41,008 nucleotides of DNA from an uncultured Caulobacterales bacterium (lineage in GTDB: Bacteria > Pseudomonadota > Alphaproteobacteria > Caulobacterales > Maricaulaceae). The notes below the pieces were generated by a model. The model had not been told where the DNA came from and searched no databases. It saw only the letters and a list, made by a program, of their open reading frames with translations. The position numbers were made by a program, and so were the translations under genes. The DNA lies in NCBI GenBank assembly GCA_938040095.1, contig CALHXF010000029.1, forward strand, positions 66,646 through 107,653, read 5' to 3'. Each line of letters begins with the position of its first letter. Position 1 is the first letter of the stretch. This document shows, piece by piece, positions 8,248 through 16,479 of the stretch.

Positions 8248-9505
8248 CTTTTTGCCTCGAAATTCTTGCGCCACATTGCTGTAGTTTGACTTCGATTTTT
8301 TCGAAGCCGCGGTCAAGGTGATACACGCGACTGATATGCGTTTCACCGCGTGCGGCCAATCCTGCATTGATGAGGCATGCAGAAGCACGCAAATCCGTCG
8401 CCATCACAGGCGCGCCGCGATATTCCTTCACACCGCGCACAATCGCTTCGCGACCTCTGACCGTAATATCAGCCCCCATGCGGATAAGTTCAGGGCAATG
8501 CATGAATCGATTTTCAAAGATGTTTTCACGAATAATCGACGTACCATCGGCCAGACACATGAAAGACATGAATTGCGCCTGCAGGTCGGTCGGGAACCCC
8601 GGATAGGCCATTGTGTCAACATCAACGGGTTTCGGTCGCCCGCCCCCGCGTTCAATCAGGACACTGGTTTCATCAAGCGACACTTTTGCGCCAGCTTGCG
8701 CGATCAGCGGCCAAAGCGACCCCAGATGATCTGAGCGAATATTTGTGAGGCGCACAGACCCGCCCGCCGTAGCGGCGGCCAAAGCATATGTTCCCGCTTC
8801 GATTCGATCTGGAACAACGGCATATTTTACGCCCGATAAGCGTTCCACGCCTTGAATGCGTATTTCTGATCGTCCAGCACCCATAATTTTGGCGCCCATG
8901 GCATTCAGGCAATTTGCTAAGTCCGCAATCTCAGGCTCACGCGCAGCATTGTTCAGAACCGTTTCACCGTCCGCCAGTACCGCGGCCAACATGGCATGTT
9001 CCGTCGCACCCACGCTGACGAAAGGAAATGTGATGTTTCCACCTTTGAGGCCGTCTTTCGCAGACGCGATAACATAGCCCTCATCCAGCTCGATTTCAGC
9101 GCCTAGTGCTTCAAGGGCTTTCAAATGCAAATCGACAGGTCTCGCGCCGATGGCACAGCCACCGGGCAATGAAACTTTAGCTTTGCGTTCTCTGGCAAGA
9201 ATCGGTCCCAGCACATTGAAACTCGCCCGCATTTTCCGCACGAGTTCATAAGGTGCAGTGAGGTCCGTCAGTTTCGGCGCATGAAGCTTCATCACGTCGC
9301 CTTCGCCCTCATCCACCTCAACACCCAAGTGTCGCAGAAGTCCCGCCATAGAGCGGGTATCGCGCAGACGCGGCATATTGGTGAGGGTCACAGGCTCATC
9401 TGTCAGCAAGCAAACCGCCATCAATTTAATGGCCGAATTTTTGGCTCCACTAATGCTGATTTCACCATTGAGCGGGTAGCCGCCCTCTATGACAATCTTA
9501 TCCAT
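8240..9505 (-). CDS. murA: UDP-N-acetylglucosamine 1-carboxyvinyltransferase MurA
   Basis: 421-residue EPSP-synthase-fold enzyme that transfers enolpyruvate from PEP to UDP-GlcNAc, the first committed step of peptidoglycan synthesis in the cytoplasm. The N-terminus [20 protein letters not shown] carries the substrate lysine and asparagine region. The active-site loop [16 protein letters not shown] contains Cys117, the residue attacked by fosfomycin; its presence predicts a fosfomycin-sensitive enzyme. The C-terminal half has [12 protein letters not shown] and [10 protein letters not shown]. Length is normal. It starts the minus-strand housekeeping run and overlaps the next gene. Confidence 0.97.
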   Translation of the reverse strand: MDKIVIEGGYPLNGEISISGAKNSAIKLMAVCLLTDEPVTLTNMPRLRDTRSMAGLLRHLGVEVDEGEGDVMKLHAPKLTDLTAPYELVRKMRASFNVLGPILARERKAKVSLPGGCAIGARPVDLHLKALEALGAEIELDEGYVIASAKDGLKGGNITFPFVSVGATEHAMLAAVLADGETVLNNAAREPEIADLANCLNAMGAKIMGAGRSEIRIQGVERLSGVKYAVVPDRIEAGTYALAAATAGGSVRLTNIRSDHLGSLWPLIAQAGAKVSLDETSVLIERGGGRPKPVDVDTMAYPGFPTDLQAQFMSFMCLADGTSIIRENIFENRFMHCPELIRMGADITVRGREAIVRGVKEYRGAPVMATDLRASACLINAGLAARGETHISRVYHLDRGFEKIEVKLQQCGARISRQKDD

Positions 9506-9596
9506 GATCTTCTATCCGTCGCGGTGTTGAGATCGCGTGTTATGCGGGGCGGCAGGCGATTTCAAGGCGTAGCCTCGGCGAGAATAAGGCAGATAT

Positions 9597-9737
9597 TCAT
9601 TCACCTTTGGGAGGGAGGTCAACTGCCGCAGATTTTGTCTTGCGAGCGGCTTGCTTTCGGCGACGAAGATTCGCACGCAATTGCTCCGCGAGACGCTCTT
9701 CGCGTGATTGTTTAGAGGTTTGACCTTTTTCCGACAT
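9597..9737 (-). CDS. Small basic conserved protein upstream of murA
   Basis: 46-codon frame starting at an ATG (9735-9737) and ending in TGA. It encodes a highly charged, helix-prone peptide beginning MSEKGQTSKQSREERLAEQL and continuing with an NLRRRKQAARK stretch. Small proteins of this style (SREERLA...LRANLRRRKAQAR) commonly sit directly before murA in alphaproteobacteria; that recollection supports the call, but I cannot search. The arginine-rich helix could bind RNA or act as an assembly factor; no function is known to me. It lies 91 bases upstream of murA and downstream of tRNA-Thr. A longer overlapping frame (9512-9766) reads as poor protein and is not annotated. Confidence 0.7.
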   Translation of the reverse strand: MSEKGQTSKQSREERLAEQLRANLRRRKQAARKTKSAAVDLPPKGE

Positions 9738-9816
9738 GAGCGAGGTTTACCCCCTGTGGGCGCCATTTCAAGGCGTAAGCATGCAGGAGTGAGGTTAGAT
9801 TAGGAAGAAAGAAAGC

Positions 9817-9891
9817 TGGTGCCGCGAGGGAGAATTGAACTCCCGACCTCATCATTACCAATGATGCGCTCTACCACTGAGCTACCGCGGC
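9817..9891 (-). tRNA. tRNA-Thr (anticodon GGT)
   Basis: The minus strand folds as a complete cloverleaf with encoded CCA. The acceptor arm is GCCGCGG paired with TCGCGGC (one G-U); the D arm is around GCTCAGTGGTAGAGC; the anticodon stem ATCAT/ATGAT encloses TTGGTAA with anticodon GGT, reading ACC. The T arm GGGAG/CTCCC encloses TTCAATT. Discriminator A is at 9820 and CCA at 9817-9819. All stems are intact. Confidence 0.96.
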
Positions 9892-10028
9892 GGTCTGGGC
9901 TGAAACCCCAAAGAGACCATCGAATGAAATACGCCCGTTGATCTGCGCGGCGTCTACATGAAATTGCAGGTGGGGTGCAAGCCCGAATTAGTGCGCATCT
10001 GCGAGTTTTGCCACCCTCATATTTGGCA

Positions 10029-11783
10029 TCAAGCGCGACGTGATCCAGCGACGACCATCAACAAGCTGACACAACCAATGATGATCGCGAGGGCGGCTAT
10101 GGCGAGCCTGCCTTCTGCGGGGTTTGGAATGATCAACATTGCGCCGATGAAGGCTGCGATAGCTAATCCAAATCGGCCAATGACTTTTAGCTGAGCGAGA
10201 TCATTGCCCTTCCCGACTTCAGTTTCAAAGTCGATGGGTGTTTTCATCGTTGAGATAAATGTGTCGACCATATTGCGATGCGCGGAGCCTTTGGGTGGGG
10301 CGAAGGGTATGGAGGCCAAGAAGCCCAAAGACCCCGCAACCAAAACACCGAAGAATTTAAACTGGAACGTCCATTCGGTTCCTTCCGCAAACCCAAAGTG
10401 TGAGAGTGGTACATCCAAGAACGCCAGAATCGAAACGGTTAAACCACACCCAATGGACAGAAGGGCCGCCCATGATGGCGTCCTGCGAATGAAGAGCCCC
10501 CACATGAGTGGAATCTGAATAGGACTCATGAGGAGCGCGCCGACATCCAGCATAATCTCGAAAATGCCTTTGCCTTTTTGCTGGGCGAGATAGAGGGCCA
10601 AAAGGATAATTACGACCCCCATGAGCAAGGTATAGATACGGCCATAGCGCAGAAGTTCTGTTTCCTTTTTTGGTTTCCACTTAAATTTTTGAGACAGCTT
10701 CGGGTAAATATCCTTGATCAATATCGCCACATTCGTGTTGAGACCTGTATCCATCGAACTCATCGTCGCCGTGAGGATCGCCACAACGATCAGGCCAACC
10801 AAACCCGCAGGCAGGAGTTTGATACTGGCAATCGCATAGGCGGCTTCGGCAGGTTTGCTAATCGCGAGTGCCATGACTTCCTCAGAGTAGAGAAGTCGCG
10901 CTGTGATAGGCGGCAGGAACCAGACCAAACCACCCACCAGAAACAGAACGGAAGCCAATATGGCGGCCTTCCGTGCCTCTCGGCCATCCTTGACGGAGAA
11001 ATATCGCGGCCCCGCATACATGGAGTTGAAGACCAAAAACCCTTTTGTGACCATCGCGCTTGCCCAGCCCCACGTGTAGGCACCGCCAAACAGGGTAGCC
11101 GAGTTGACCATTTTAAAGTCTTCCGTCAGACCCTGCGCTTCTATCTCCTCAAACATACCATTGAGACCGCCCAGTTCACGCAGGCAAAGCCACGCGATTA
11201 TGAGCGTCAGGGGTATCAGAATTAAACCTTGCAAAAAATCCGTTGCCATCACCGCCCAGCGTCCACCCGTTGCCGAATAGAAAAGCACCACGACGCCGCA
11301 AACGAGGACAACCTGATAGATGTTATATCCAAAAACTGCCGAACAAAAAATTCCTAAACCATAGAGCGCCATCGCCGAATATAAGATCCGAATAGGCACT
11401 TCATATAGCGCGTAGAAAATGCGCGTTCTCTCTCCGAAGCGCTTAGAGATCGCCTCGGGGAATGTCGTCACCCGCATTTGACGCAGCCAAGGCCCCAAAA
11501 ACAGGAAGTTTAGAAAGAACCCAAAGGCATTCCCTAGAAAAATAATCATCACGGAGAAGCCAGATTCGTAAGCGACCCCCGCCGCCCCCGTAAAGGTCCA
11601 CGCACTGAACGCGCTCATAAATGCGCTACTGCCAACAAGCCACCAGCTCCCTTTAGATCCGCTTTTAAAGTAATCGTCCGTATTAGAAGAGAATGTCCTG
11701 AAAACGATACCGACCAAAGCAATCAAAACGAGGTAGCCGATAATCACGAGATATTCGATATTCGAAATTTCTATTTGAGACAT
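10029..11783 (-). CDS. Sodium:solute symporter (SSS family)
   Basis: 584-residue inner-membrane transporter of the SSS (SLC5-like) family with many hydrophobic segments spread from residue 10 to the end. Family-like pieces are TDDYFKSGSKGSWWLVGSS near 35, FSAWTFTGAAGVAYESG near 60, TFPEAISKRFG near 107, and TATMSSMDTGLNTNVAILI, the segment around the fifth helix of the second repeat that usually lines the sodium site. It likely couples sodium entry to uptake of a sugar or sugar acid. The substrate is inferred from the neighbours: an oxidoreductase just upstream in the same direction and a mannonate dehydratase opposite, which suggests a hexuronate or aldonate. The gene follows the oxidoreductase by 39 bases and is probably co-transcribed. 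Confidence 0.9.
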   Translation of the reverse strand: MSQIEISNIEYLVIIGYLVLIALVGIVFRTFSSNTDDYFKSGSKGSWWLVGSSAFMSAFSAWTFTGAAGVAYESGFSVMIIFLGNAFGFFLNFLFLGPWLRQMRVTTFPEAISKRFGERTRIFYALYEVPIRILYSAMALYGLGIFCSAVFGYNIYQVVLVCGVVVLFYSATGGRWAVMATDFLQGLILIPLTLIIAWLCLRELGGLNGMFEEIEAQGLTEDFKMVNSATLFGGAYTWGWASAMVTKGFLVFNSMYAGPRYFSVKDGREARKAAILASVLFLVGGLVWFLPPITARLLYSEEVMALAISKPAEAAYAIASIKLLPAGLVGLIVVAILTATMSSMDTGLNTNVAILIKDIYPKLSQKFKWKPKKETELLRYGRIYTLLMGVVIILLALYLAQQKGKGIFEIMLDVGALLMSPIQIPLMWGLFIRRTPSWAALLSIGCGLTVSILAFLDVPLSHFGFAEGTEWTFQFKFFGVLVAGSLGFLASIPFAPPKGSAHRNMVDTFISTMKTPIDFETEVGKGNDLAQLKVIGRFGLAIAAFIGAMLIIPNPAEGRLAIAALAIIIGCVSLLMVVAGSRRA

Positions 11784-11822
11784 GGTTCAGCTCTCGATGG
11801 GACCGTTTGAGATGTGAGGGTT

Positions 11823-12962
11823 TTATTGTAGATGCGAGACATCCACCCAATTGTCGTTTCTCCGAATAATATCGATCAGCTGTTGATAATGACTGCCCTC
11901 TTTAAAGGTTTGATACGGCCTGAAGGGGGCGCCCTGAATGTCTTTGACAAACTCCCGAACTAAGTACTGCCAATTGCGTTCGGTATCCCCCTCAACGTCT
12001 GGAACATCTGCGGCTATGTCAGCGGGGAGGTTTACCTCGTCCCATGTTTTGCTCTCACCGTATAGATAGAGCGGCCCACTGCCGTAATGACCCTTAATAT
12101 AAATTGCGCCTTTGCTACCATAAAAGGCAATATAATCTTCATGAAAGCGCGGGTGCAGTCCGCCATGTTTAAAGAGAACCGAGACAGGTTTTGCCGCAAA
12201 TGGACTCTCTAACTTCGCGGTGACATTGTAGGACCATTCAACATTTGAATCGCCCCATTCTAAGGACGGATCATTCAAATCATCTGGGATGTGGTCGCGT
12301 CGTGTTTTAAAATTATGGACACCTTTGACGATCGGTGCTTTGCCCATATCGTTGCGGACTTCTCCCATAACTGAGAGTATTTTTTCGCCAATTACGGATG
12401 TGACGATTGATAATTTATGCGTAAAATTATTATTTAGCCGGCCGCCACCATCTTCTTTGCGGTGTGACCAGCCAAAGGGAATATCGCGCTCCAAATTAAA
12501 ATGCGACACACATTCAACCTCCAACGGCTCACCGATAAATCCGTTTTTAACCAGTCGCTTGGCATGGATAACCTCAGGCATATATCTGAAACTCGCAGCA
12601 AAGGCTGTCTTCACGCCTTTGTCTGTCGCGAGCTGATAAAGCGCTTTGGCTGTATCACCATCCGCAGTCAGAGGCTTATCGCAAAACACATGACATCCTG
12701 CCTCGATAGCTTGCTTGATGGGTTCAAAATGAGCGCCGCCGGGTGTTGCGATAGATACAATATCGGGCTGACACTCCGCGAGCGCCTTCGCCCAATCAGT
12801 GCCAGCGTAAGAAATATTCATCTCTTTCGAAACGTCCTGAACAACGCTTTCGGTTCGTCCGACAATCCCGACAACCTCAACCCCTGCTTCACGAAACGCC
12901 TCTGCGTGGCCTTGTCCGGCAAAACCTGTGCCGTGGACTAACACCTTTATTGACTTGCTCAT
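11823..12962 (-). CDS. Gfo/Idh/MocA family oxidoreductase
   Basis: 379-residue NAD(P)-dependent oxidoreductase. The Rossmann start is VLVHGTGFAGQGHAEAFREA (residues 7-26), followed by the dinucleotide segment ATPGGAHFEPI and the family's hallmark CDKPLT near residue 95 with its catalytic-region lysine and proline. A C-terminal alpha/beta dimerisation domain follows. No signal peptide, so cytoplasmic. These enzymes oxidise or reduce sugars, inositols or sugar acids. Here it may convert a uronate or aldonate related to mannonate; no uxuB-type fructuronate reductase is seen in the locus, so this protein could fill that role, which is speculation. It starts 87 bases from the divergent mannonate dehydratase and leads the transporter operon. 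Confidence 0.9.
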   Translation of the reverse strand: MSKSIKVLVHGTGFAGQGHAEAFREAGVEVVGIVGRTESVVQDVSKEMNISYAGTDWAKALAECQPDIVSIATPGGAHFEPIKQAIEAGCHVFCDKPLTADGDTAKALYQLATDKGVKTAFAASFRYMPEVIHAKRLVKNGFIGEPLEVECVSHFNLERDIPFGWSHRKEDGGGRLNNNFTHKLSIVTSVIGEKILSVMGEVRNDMGKAPIVKGVHNFKTRRDHIPDDLNDPSLEWGDSNVEWSYNVTAKLESPFAAKPVSVLFKHGGLHPRFHEDYIAFYGSKGAIYIKGHYGSGPLYLYGESKTWDEVNLPADIAADVPDVEGDTERNWQYLVREFVKDIQGAPFRPYQTFKEGSHYQQLIDIIRRNDNWVDVSHLQ

Positions 12963-12996
12963 TGATCGCCCCCTACATCTTTAACCAAATGCCTAG

Positions 12997-13034
12997 ACCA
13001 ATACTTACCCCGTGTTAATACCAATATTTATTGG
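12997..13034. promoter_or_regulatory. Candidate operator between oxidoreductase and manD
   Basis: The 87-base divergent gap contains a perfect inverted repeat CCAATA-TT-TATTGG at 13021-13034. It also has a direct repeat of ACCAATA at 12997 and 13020, 23 bases apart, about two helical turns. ACCAAT/ATTGGT half-sites are those of the GntR-type hexuronate repressors ExuR/UxuR in enterobacteria, which suits a mannonate locus, but the half-site order differs. The match is by eye and no regulator gene is in the window. Confidence 0.4.
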
Positions 13035-13049
13035 CGTTGGAGATAGATC

Positions 13050-14270
13050 ATGAAAATTACAAGCGCAGAAGTCTTTGTCGGCGGGCCAGGTAAAAATTAC
13101 GTCACATTGAAAATTATGACCGATTCAGGTATTTACGGCATTGGCGATGGAACGCTGAACACCCGTGAAACGCTGCCAGCAGAGTTCCTCAAAACCTATA
13201 TCATCCCGTGCCTCATTGGGATTGACCCTCGAAGAAGCGAGGACATCTGGCAGTATCTTTACAGAGGTGCCTATTTTCGTCGTGGCCCCGTGGCAATGGC
13301 CGCCATTGGCGCGGTTGATATGGCGCTTTGGGACATTAAAGGCAAAATCGCGGGGCTTCCTTGTTATGACCTATTTGGCGGGAAAAGCCGTGACGGCGCG
13401 ATGGTCTACGCCCATGCTGTGGGGACAGATTTAGATGTGTTGCTCGACTCTGTCGCGCATTACGAATCATTAGGATATAAAGCGATCCGTTTGCAATGCG
13501 GTATCCCTGGCATGCCTGAGGGTGGGTATGCGACAGGCAAAGGCGGTGATTCAAAACACTTCATTACGGAGTATGGAACGCTTCCTGATCAAGAAATTTG
13601 GGATACAGAAAAATACCTAAAATACATGCCGACAGTCTTTGAAAAAGTCAGAGAACGGTTCGGTTCTGACTTGAAAATCCTACACGATGTTCATCACAGA
13701 TTACGCCCGCGAGAAGCGGCTGCCTTTGGCAAAGAAGTCGAAAAATACAACCTGTTCTGGATGGAAGACCCTACCCCAGCAGATGATCAATCCGTCCTGA
13801 GACTTATCCGGCAACATACGACCGTGCCTATTGCGATCGGAGAAGTCTTCAATTCAATATGGGATTGCAAAGATATGATTGAAGAAGAGCTCCTCGATTT
13901 CATCCGTGTCTCCGTCACATATGCTGGCGGTATCACACATGTCAGACGGGTCGTAGAGTTGGCAGGATTGCACAATGTTAGAACGGGGTTTCACGGCGCA
14001 CCTAGCCATTCCCCAATCTCCATGGCAGCTCAAGCGCATTTGAATGCGTGGGCGCCTAACTTTGGCATTCAGGAATATTTGGTTCTAGGCACAGAGGAAT
14101 GCGATGCACTATTCCCATCTGACCACTATCTCGAAAACGGATTGTTCTATGTGAGTGACGCCCCCGGCCTAGGCGTCGACTTCGACGAAAGCGAGGCAAA
14201 ACGCTATAGCTTTGACCGTCGCTATCACCCCATTGTACGTCTGGAAGACGGGACAATGTGGAATTATTGA
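13050..14270 (+). CDS. manD: D-mannonate dehydratase (enolase superfamily, ManD)
   Basis: 406-residue enolase-superfamily enzyme, matching ManD in length and blocks. It should dehydrate D-mannonate to 2-keto-3-deoxy-D-gluconate with magnesium. The motif HDVHHRLRP gives metal ligand Asp213 and catalytic His215, and WMEDPTP gives metal ligand Glu239. The IAIGEVFNS segment supplies the third acidic ligand. These correspond, with an offset of three, to D210, H212 and E236 of characterised ManD. The ending is the typical DGTMWNY. Some family members are low-activity or use gluconate, so efficiency is uncertain. ATG at 13050 follows GGAGA. It is divergent from the oxidoreductase and symporter genes, probably under the same regulator. 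Confidence 0.92.
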   Translation: MKITSAEVFVGGPGKNYVTLKIMTDSGIYGIGDGTLNTRETLPAEFLKTYIIPCLIGIDPRRSEDIWQYLYRGAYFRRGPVAMAAIGAVDMALWDIKGKIAGLPCYDLFGGKSRDGAMVYAHAVGTDLDVLLDSVAHYESLGYKAIRLQCGIPGMPEGGYATGKGGDSKHFITEYGTLPDQEIWDTEKYLKYMPTVFEKVRERFGSDLKILHDVHHRLRPREAAAFGKEVEKYNLFWMEDPTPADDQSVLRLIRQHTTVPIAIGEVFNSIWDCKDMIEEELLDFIRVSVTYAGGITHVRRVVELAGLHNVRTGFHGAPSHSPISMAAQAHLNAWAPNFGIQEYLVLGTEECDALFPSDHYLENGLFYVSDAPGLGVDFDESEAKRYSFDRRYHPIVRLEDGTMWNY

Positions 14271-14394
14271 AGCCCCGCGCAACCCAAAATCCGTACTCCC
14301 AAACAAGATGGTCTATAAAAACACACCCTATTTAACCAGATTTTCGTTTTTCTCTGTTTAGCTAATTTTGGACACATAGAATTAGGGCTTACAC

Positions 14395-16437
14395 GTGACA
14401 TTAGAGACGCCAAATACAGTTGCTGAACCTCATGTTCCGCTGTCATCTTTGCAGGGCTTGCAATTTGCATGGCTCTCACGCTTGAGCCGTTTGAGTGGAA
14501 CAGCAACGCTCGTTGTCGATTCTGATTTCAAAATCATATTCTACGACAAAAGCATCCTTGAGACCCTGGAACTCGATACAACGAAAAATATGACGGGAAT
14601 CTGCATGTTGTCTCTGGCGGGTGAATTGGCCGCACGTGGGGACTTCGGCCCCGGTGCCCCAGAAGACTTTATAAAACTTGTGAAGGCAGGGGTTTCTAAA
14701 CCGGTATCTGAACATGAGAATAAGCCACGATCGATAAATTTTCTCACCCCCTTAGGACGTCGCGTTCGCTTTAGGCAAGACCTTGAGATGGACGGGTATT
14801 ACATGTTGAGCTGTCGGGATGTGACACAGACTTACATCGAAAAACATGCATTACGTGTGGCGCTGGATAGTAGCAATTCTGGTTATCTGATTTTTGATTT
14901 GGATACGAAATCATTCCTATCTCACAATAAAAATGGAAGCCAAGATAGACGTGACGGTATTGCAAACCGGTTCATGAACCACACAATCAAAGACCTCGTT
15001 CACCCGGATGATTTTTCCAAACTTAAGCGAAAATGGTATGCGGCGCATAAGGCTCGCGAACCTTGGTCTGGCACATTTCGAATGATAAACAAAAATGCGG
15101 ATACGGTCTGGGTTAAAACTCAAGCCACGCCACAGATTGCAGAATCAGGCAGGATCACGGGATACATACTTTTTTACACAGAAGTCACCTCACAGCTTCG
15201 CATTCAGGACGATTTACGTAAGGCAATTGAACACTCCGAACGCGCACTTAGCGCAAAGAATGCTTTCTTAGGCCGTCTATCCCATGAAATCCGAACCCCT
15301 ATGAATGCTGTCGTCGGAATTGCTGACGCACTTGTACATCACAACGGCGACCCTGTTTTGACCCCTAAGTTGGAACTCATTCAATCCTCGGCAGAGAAAA
15401 TCATTCGCATTGTCGATGAGAGCCTTGAGCACACCAAATTAGCAGAGTCTAAAATTCAGCTTGACCCCCACTCCGCGTCGCCCAAAGATTCCATCGAGTC
15501 TGTCTGCGCATTATGGGAACAAAAAGCCGTTGAAAACAATATTGATCTAAACTGTCGCGTTGACGAGAGTGTCCCAGCGGCAATCGTTTTTGATAATCAT
15601 CGCTACGAACAATGTTTGAACAACCTGATTTCGAACGCGGTTAAATTTTCACCCTCGGGGAAAATTCAGGTCTTTATGACAACGCTCGAGAAAGCAGGAC
15701 AGAACAACCTCGTCACTGTTATCAAGGACAGCGGTATCGGCATGAATGAAGCCCAACTCTCAAACCTATTTGAAGCCTATGCACAAGCTGACGCAACAAT
15801 ATCGGGTCGTTTTGGTGGCACGGGCCTCGGCATGAACATAACCAAACAACTCATTGAATTGATGGGTGGAAAAATCTCAGTTAAGTCCTCTCTCGGATCA
15901 GGAACGGTGATCGCCCTAACCCTGCCCATCAAAGCCGACCGGCGCGCAGATGACCGCCGTAAAGAAACAAGCGGCAGCCTTGTAGACAAGATATTAGAGG
16001 ATGCCACACCGCCAGCTTCCGATTATGAACGCCTCAATATCCTCGTTGTCGATGATAATACGACCAACCATATGGTCGTCACATCACTGCTGGAAACGAT
16101 GGTGTCCAATATTGATGTCGCTGAAAATGGCGTCGAAGCGATCCAAGCCCTAGACGTTGCGGCAGCAAAGGATGCACAATATGATGTCGTTCTGATGGAT
16201 ATTCACATGCCCGTCATGGACGGCATCGAAGCGACACTCGCCATTCGCAGTTCAAAAAAATCGTACACGAATATCCCTATCGTCGCATTGACCGCTGACC
16301 CACAATATCAGCAACGTCGGTTATGTAAGAATATCGGGATGGATGACGCGCTCGCTAAACCCGTTAAACTGACAGATGTCCTAGGGGCTTTGGACAGAGT
16401 TTTTGAAGGCCACAACACGTCAGACCTTGCAGCGTAA
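14395..16437 (+). CDS. Soluble PAS-containing hybrid histidine kinase
   Basis: 680-residue sensor kinase with no membrane segment, so probably a cytoplasmic sensor. Order: a PAS-like domain (about 30-150), a second PAS domain with PAC-like end (about 158-275), HisKA with H-box RLSHEIRTPMNAV (phospho-acceptor His297), a HATPase with N-box NNLISNAVKF, DSGIGMN and GGTGLGM, and a C-terminal receiver with VVDDN and phospho-acceptor Asp602 in MDIHMPVMDG. The start is GTG at 14395, with AGGG eight bases upstream. No response regulator or HPt gene is adjacent, so the output is unknown; phosphate could pass from the receiver to a separate HPt. It follows manD in the same direction after 124 bases, and a link with sugar-acid use is possible but not shown. 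Confidence 0.92.
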   Translation: MTLETPNTVAEPHVPLSSLQGLQFAWLSRLSRLSGTATLVVDSDFKIIFYDKSILETLELDTTKNMTGICMLSLAGELAARGDFGPGAPEDFIKLVKAGVSKPVSEHENKPRSINFLTPLGRRVRFRQDLEMDGYYMLSCRDVTQTYIEKHALRVALDSSNSGYLIFDLDTKSFLSHNKNGSQDRRDGIANRFMNHTIKDLVHPDDFSKLKRKWYAAHKAREPWSGTFRMINKNADTVWVKTQATPQIAESGRITGYILFYTEVTSQLRIQDDLRKAIEHSERALSAKNAFLGRLSHEIRTPMNAVVGIADALVHHNGDPVLTPKLELIQSSAEKIIRIVDESLEHTKLAESKIQLDPHSASPKDSIESVCALWEQKAVENNIDLNCRVDESVPAAIVFDNHRYEQCLNNLISNAVKFSPSGKIQVFMTTLEKAGQNNLVTVIKDSGIGMNEAQLSNLFEAYAQADATISGRFGGTGLGMNITKQLIELMGGKISVKSSLGSGTVIALTLPIKADRRADDRRKETSGSLVDKILEDATPPASDYERLNILVVDDNTTNHMVVTSLLETMVSNIDVAENGVEAIQALDVAAAKDAQYDVVLMDIHMPVMDGIEATLAIRSSKKSYTNIPIVALTADPQYQQRRLCKNIGMDDALAKPVKLTDVLGALDRVFEGHNTSDLAA

Positions 16438-16479
16438 GACAAAAATGCCCCATATAAAACCTCCGGAAAGAAGGTTGTT

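Noticed and set aside
9512-9766. 84-codon minus-strand frame upstream of murA
   Set aside because: Composition is irregular and unlike a folded protein. The overlapping 46-codon frame at 9597-9737 looks more protein-like and matches short genes usual at this position.
10578-11225. 215-codon plus-strand frame opposite the SSS transporter
   Set aside because: Antisense of hydrophobic segments, rich in His, Arg and Gln; not a plausible protein.
16458-16476. Hairpin AACCT/AGGTT covering the amidohydrolase ribosome site
   Set aside because: Only five base pairs with a nine-base loop; too weak to propose control.
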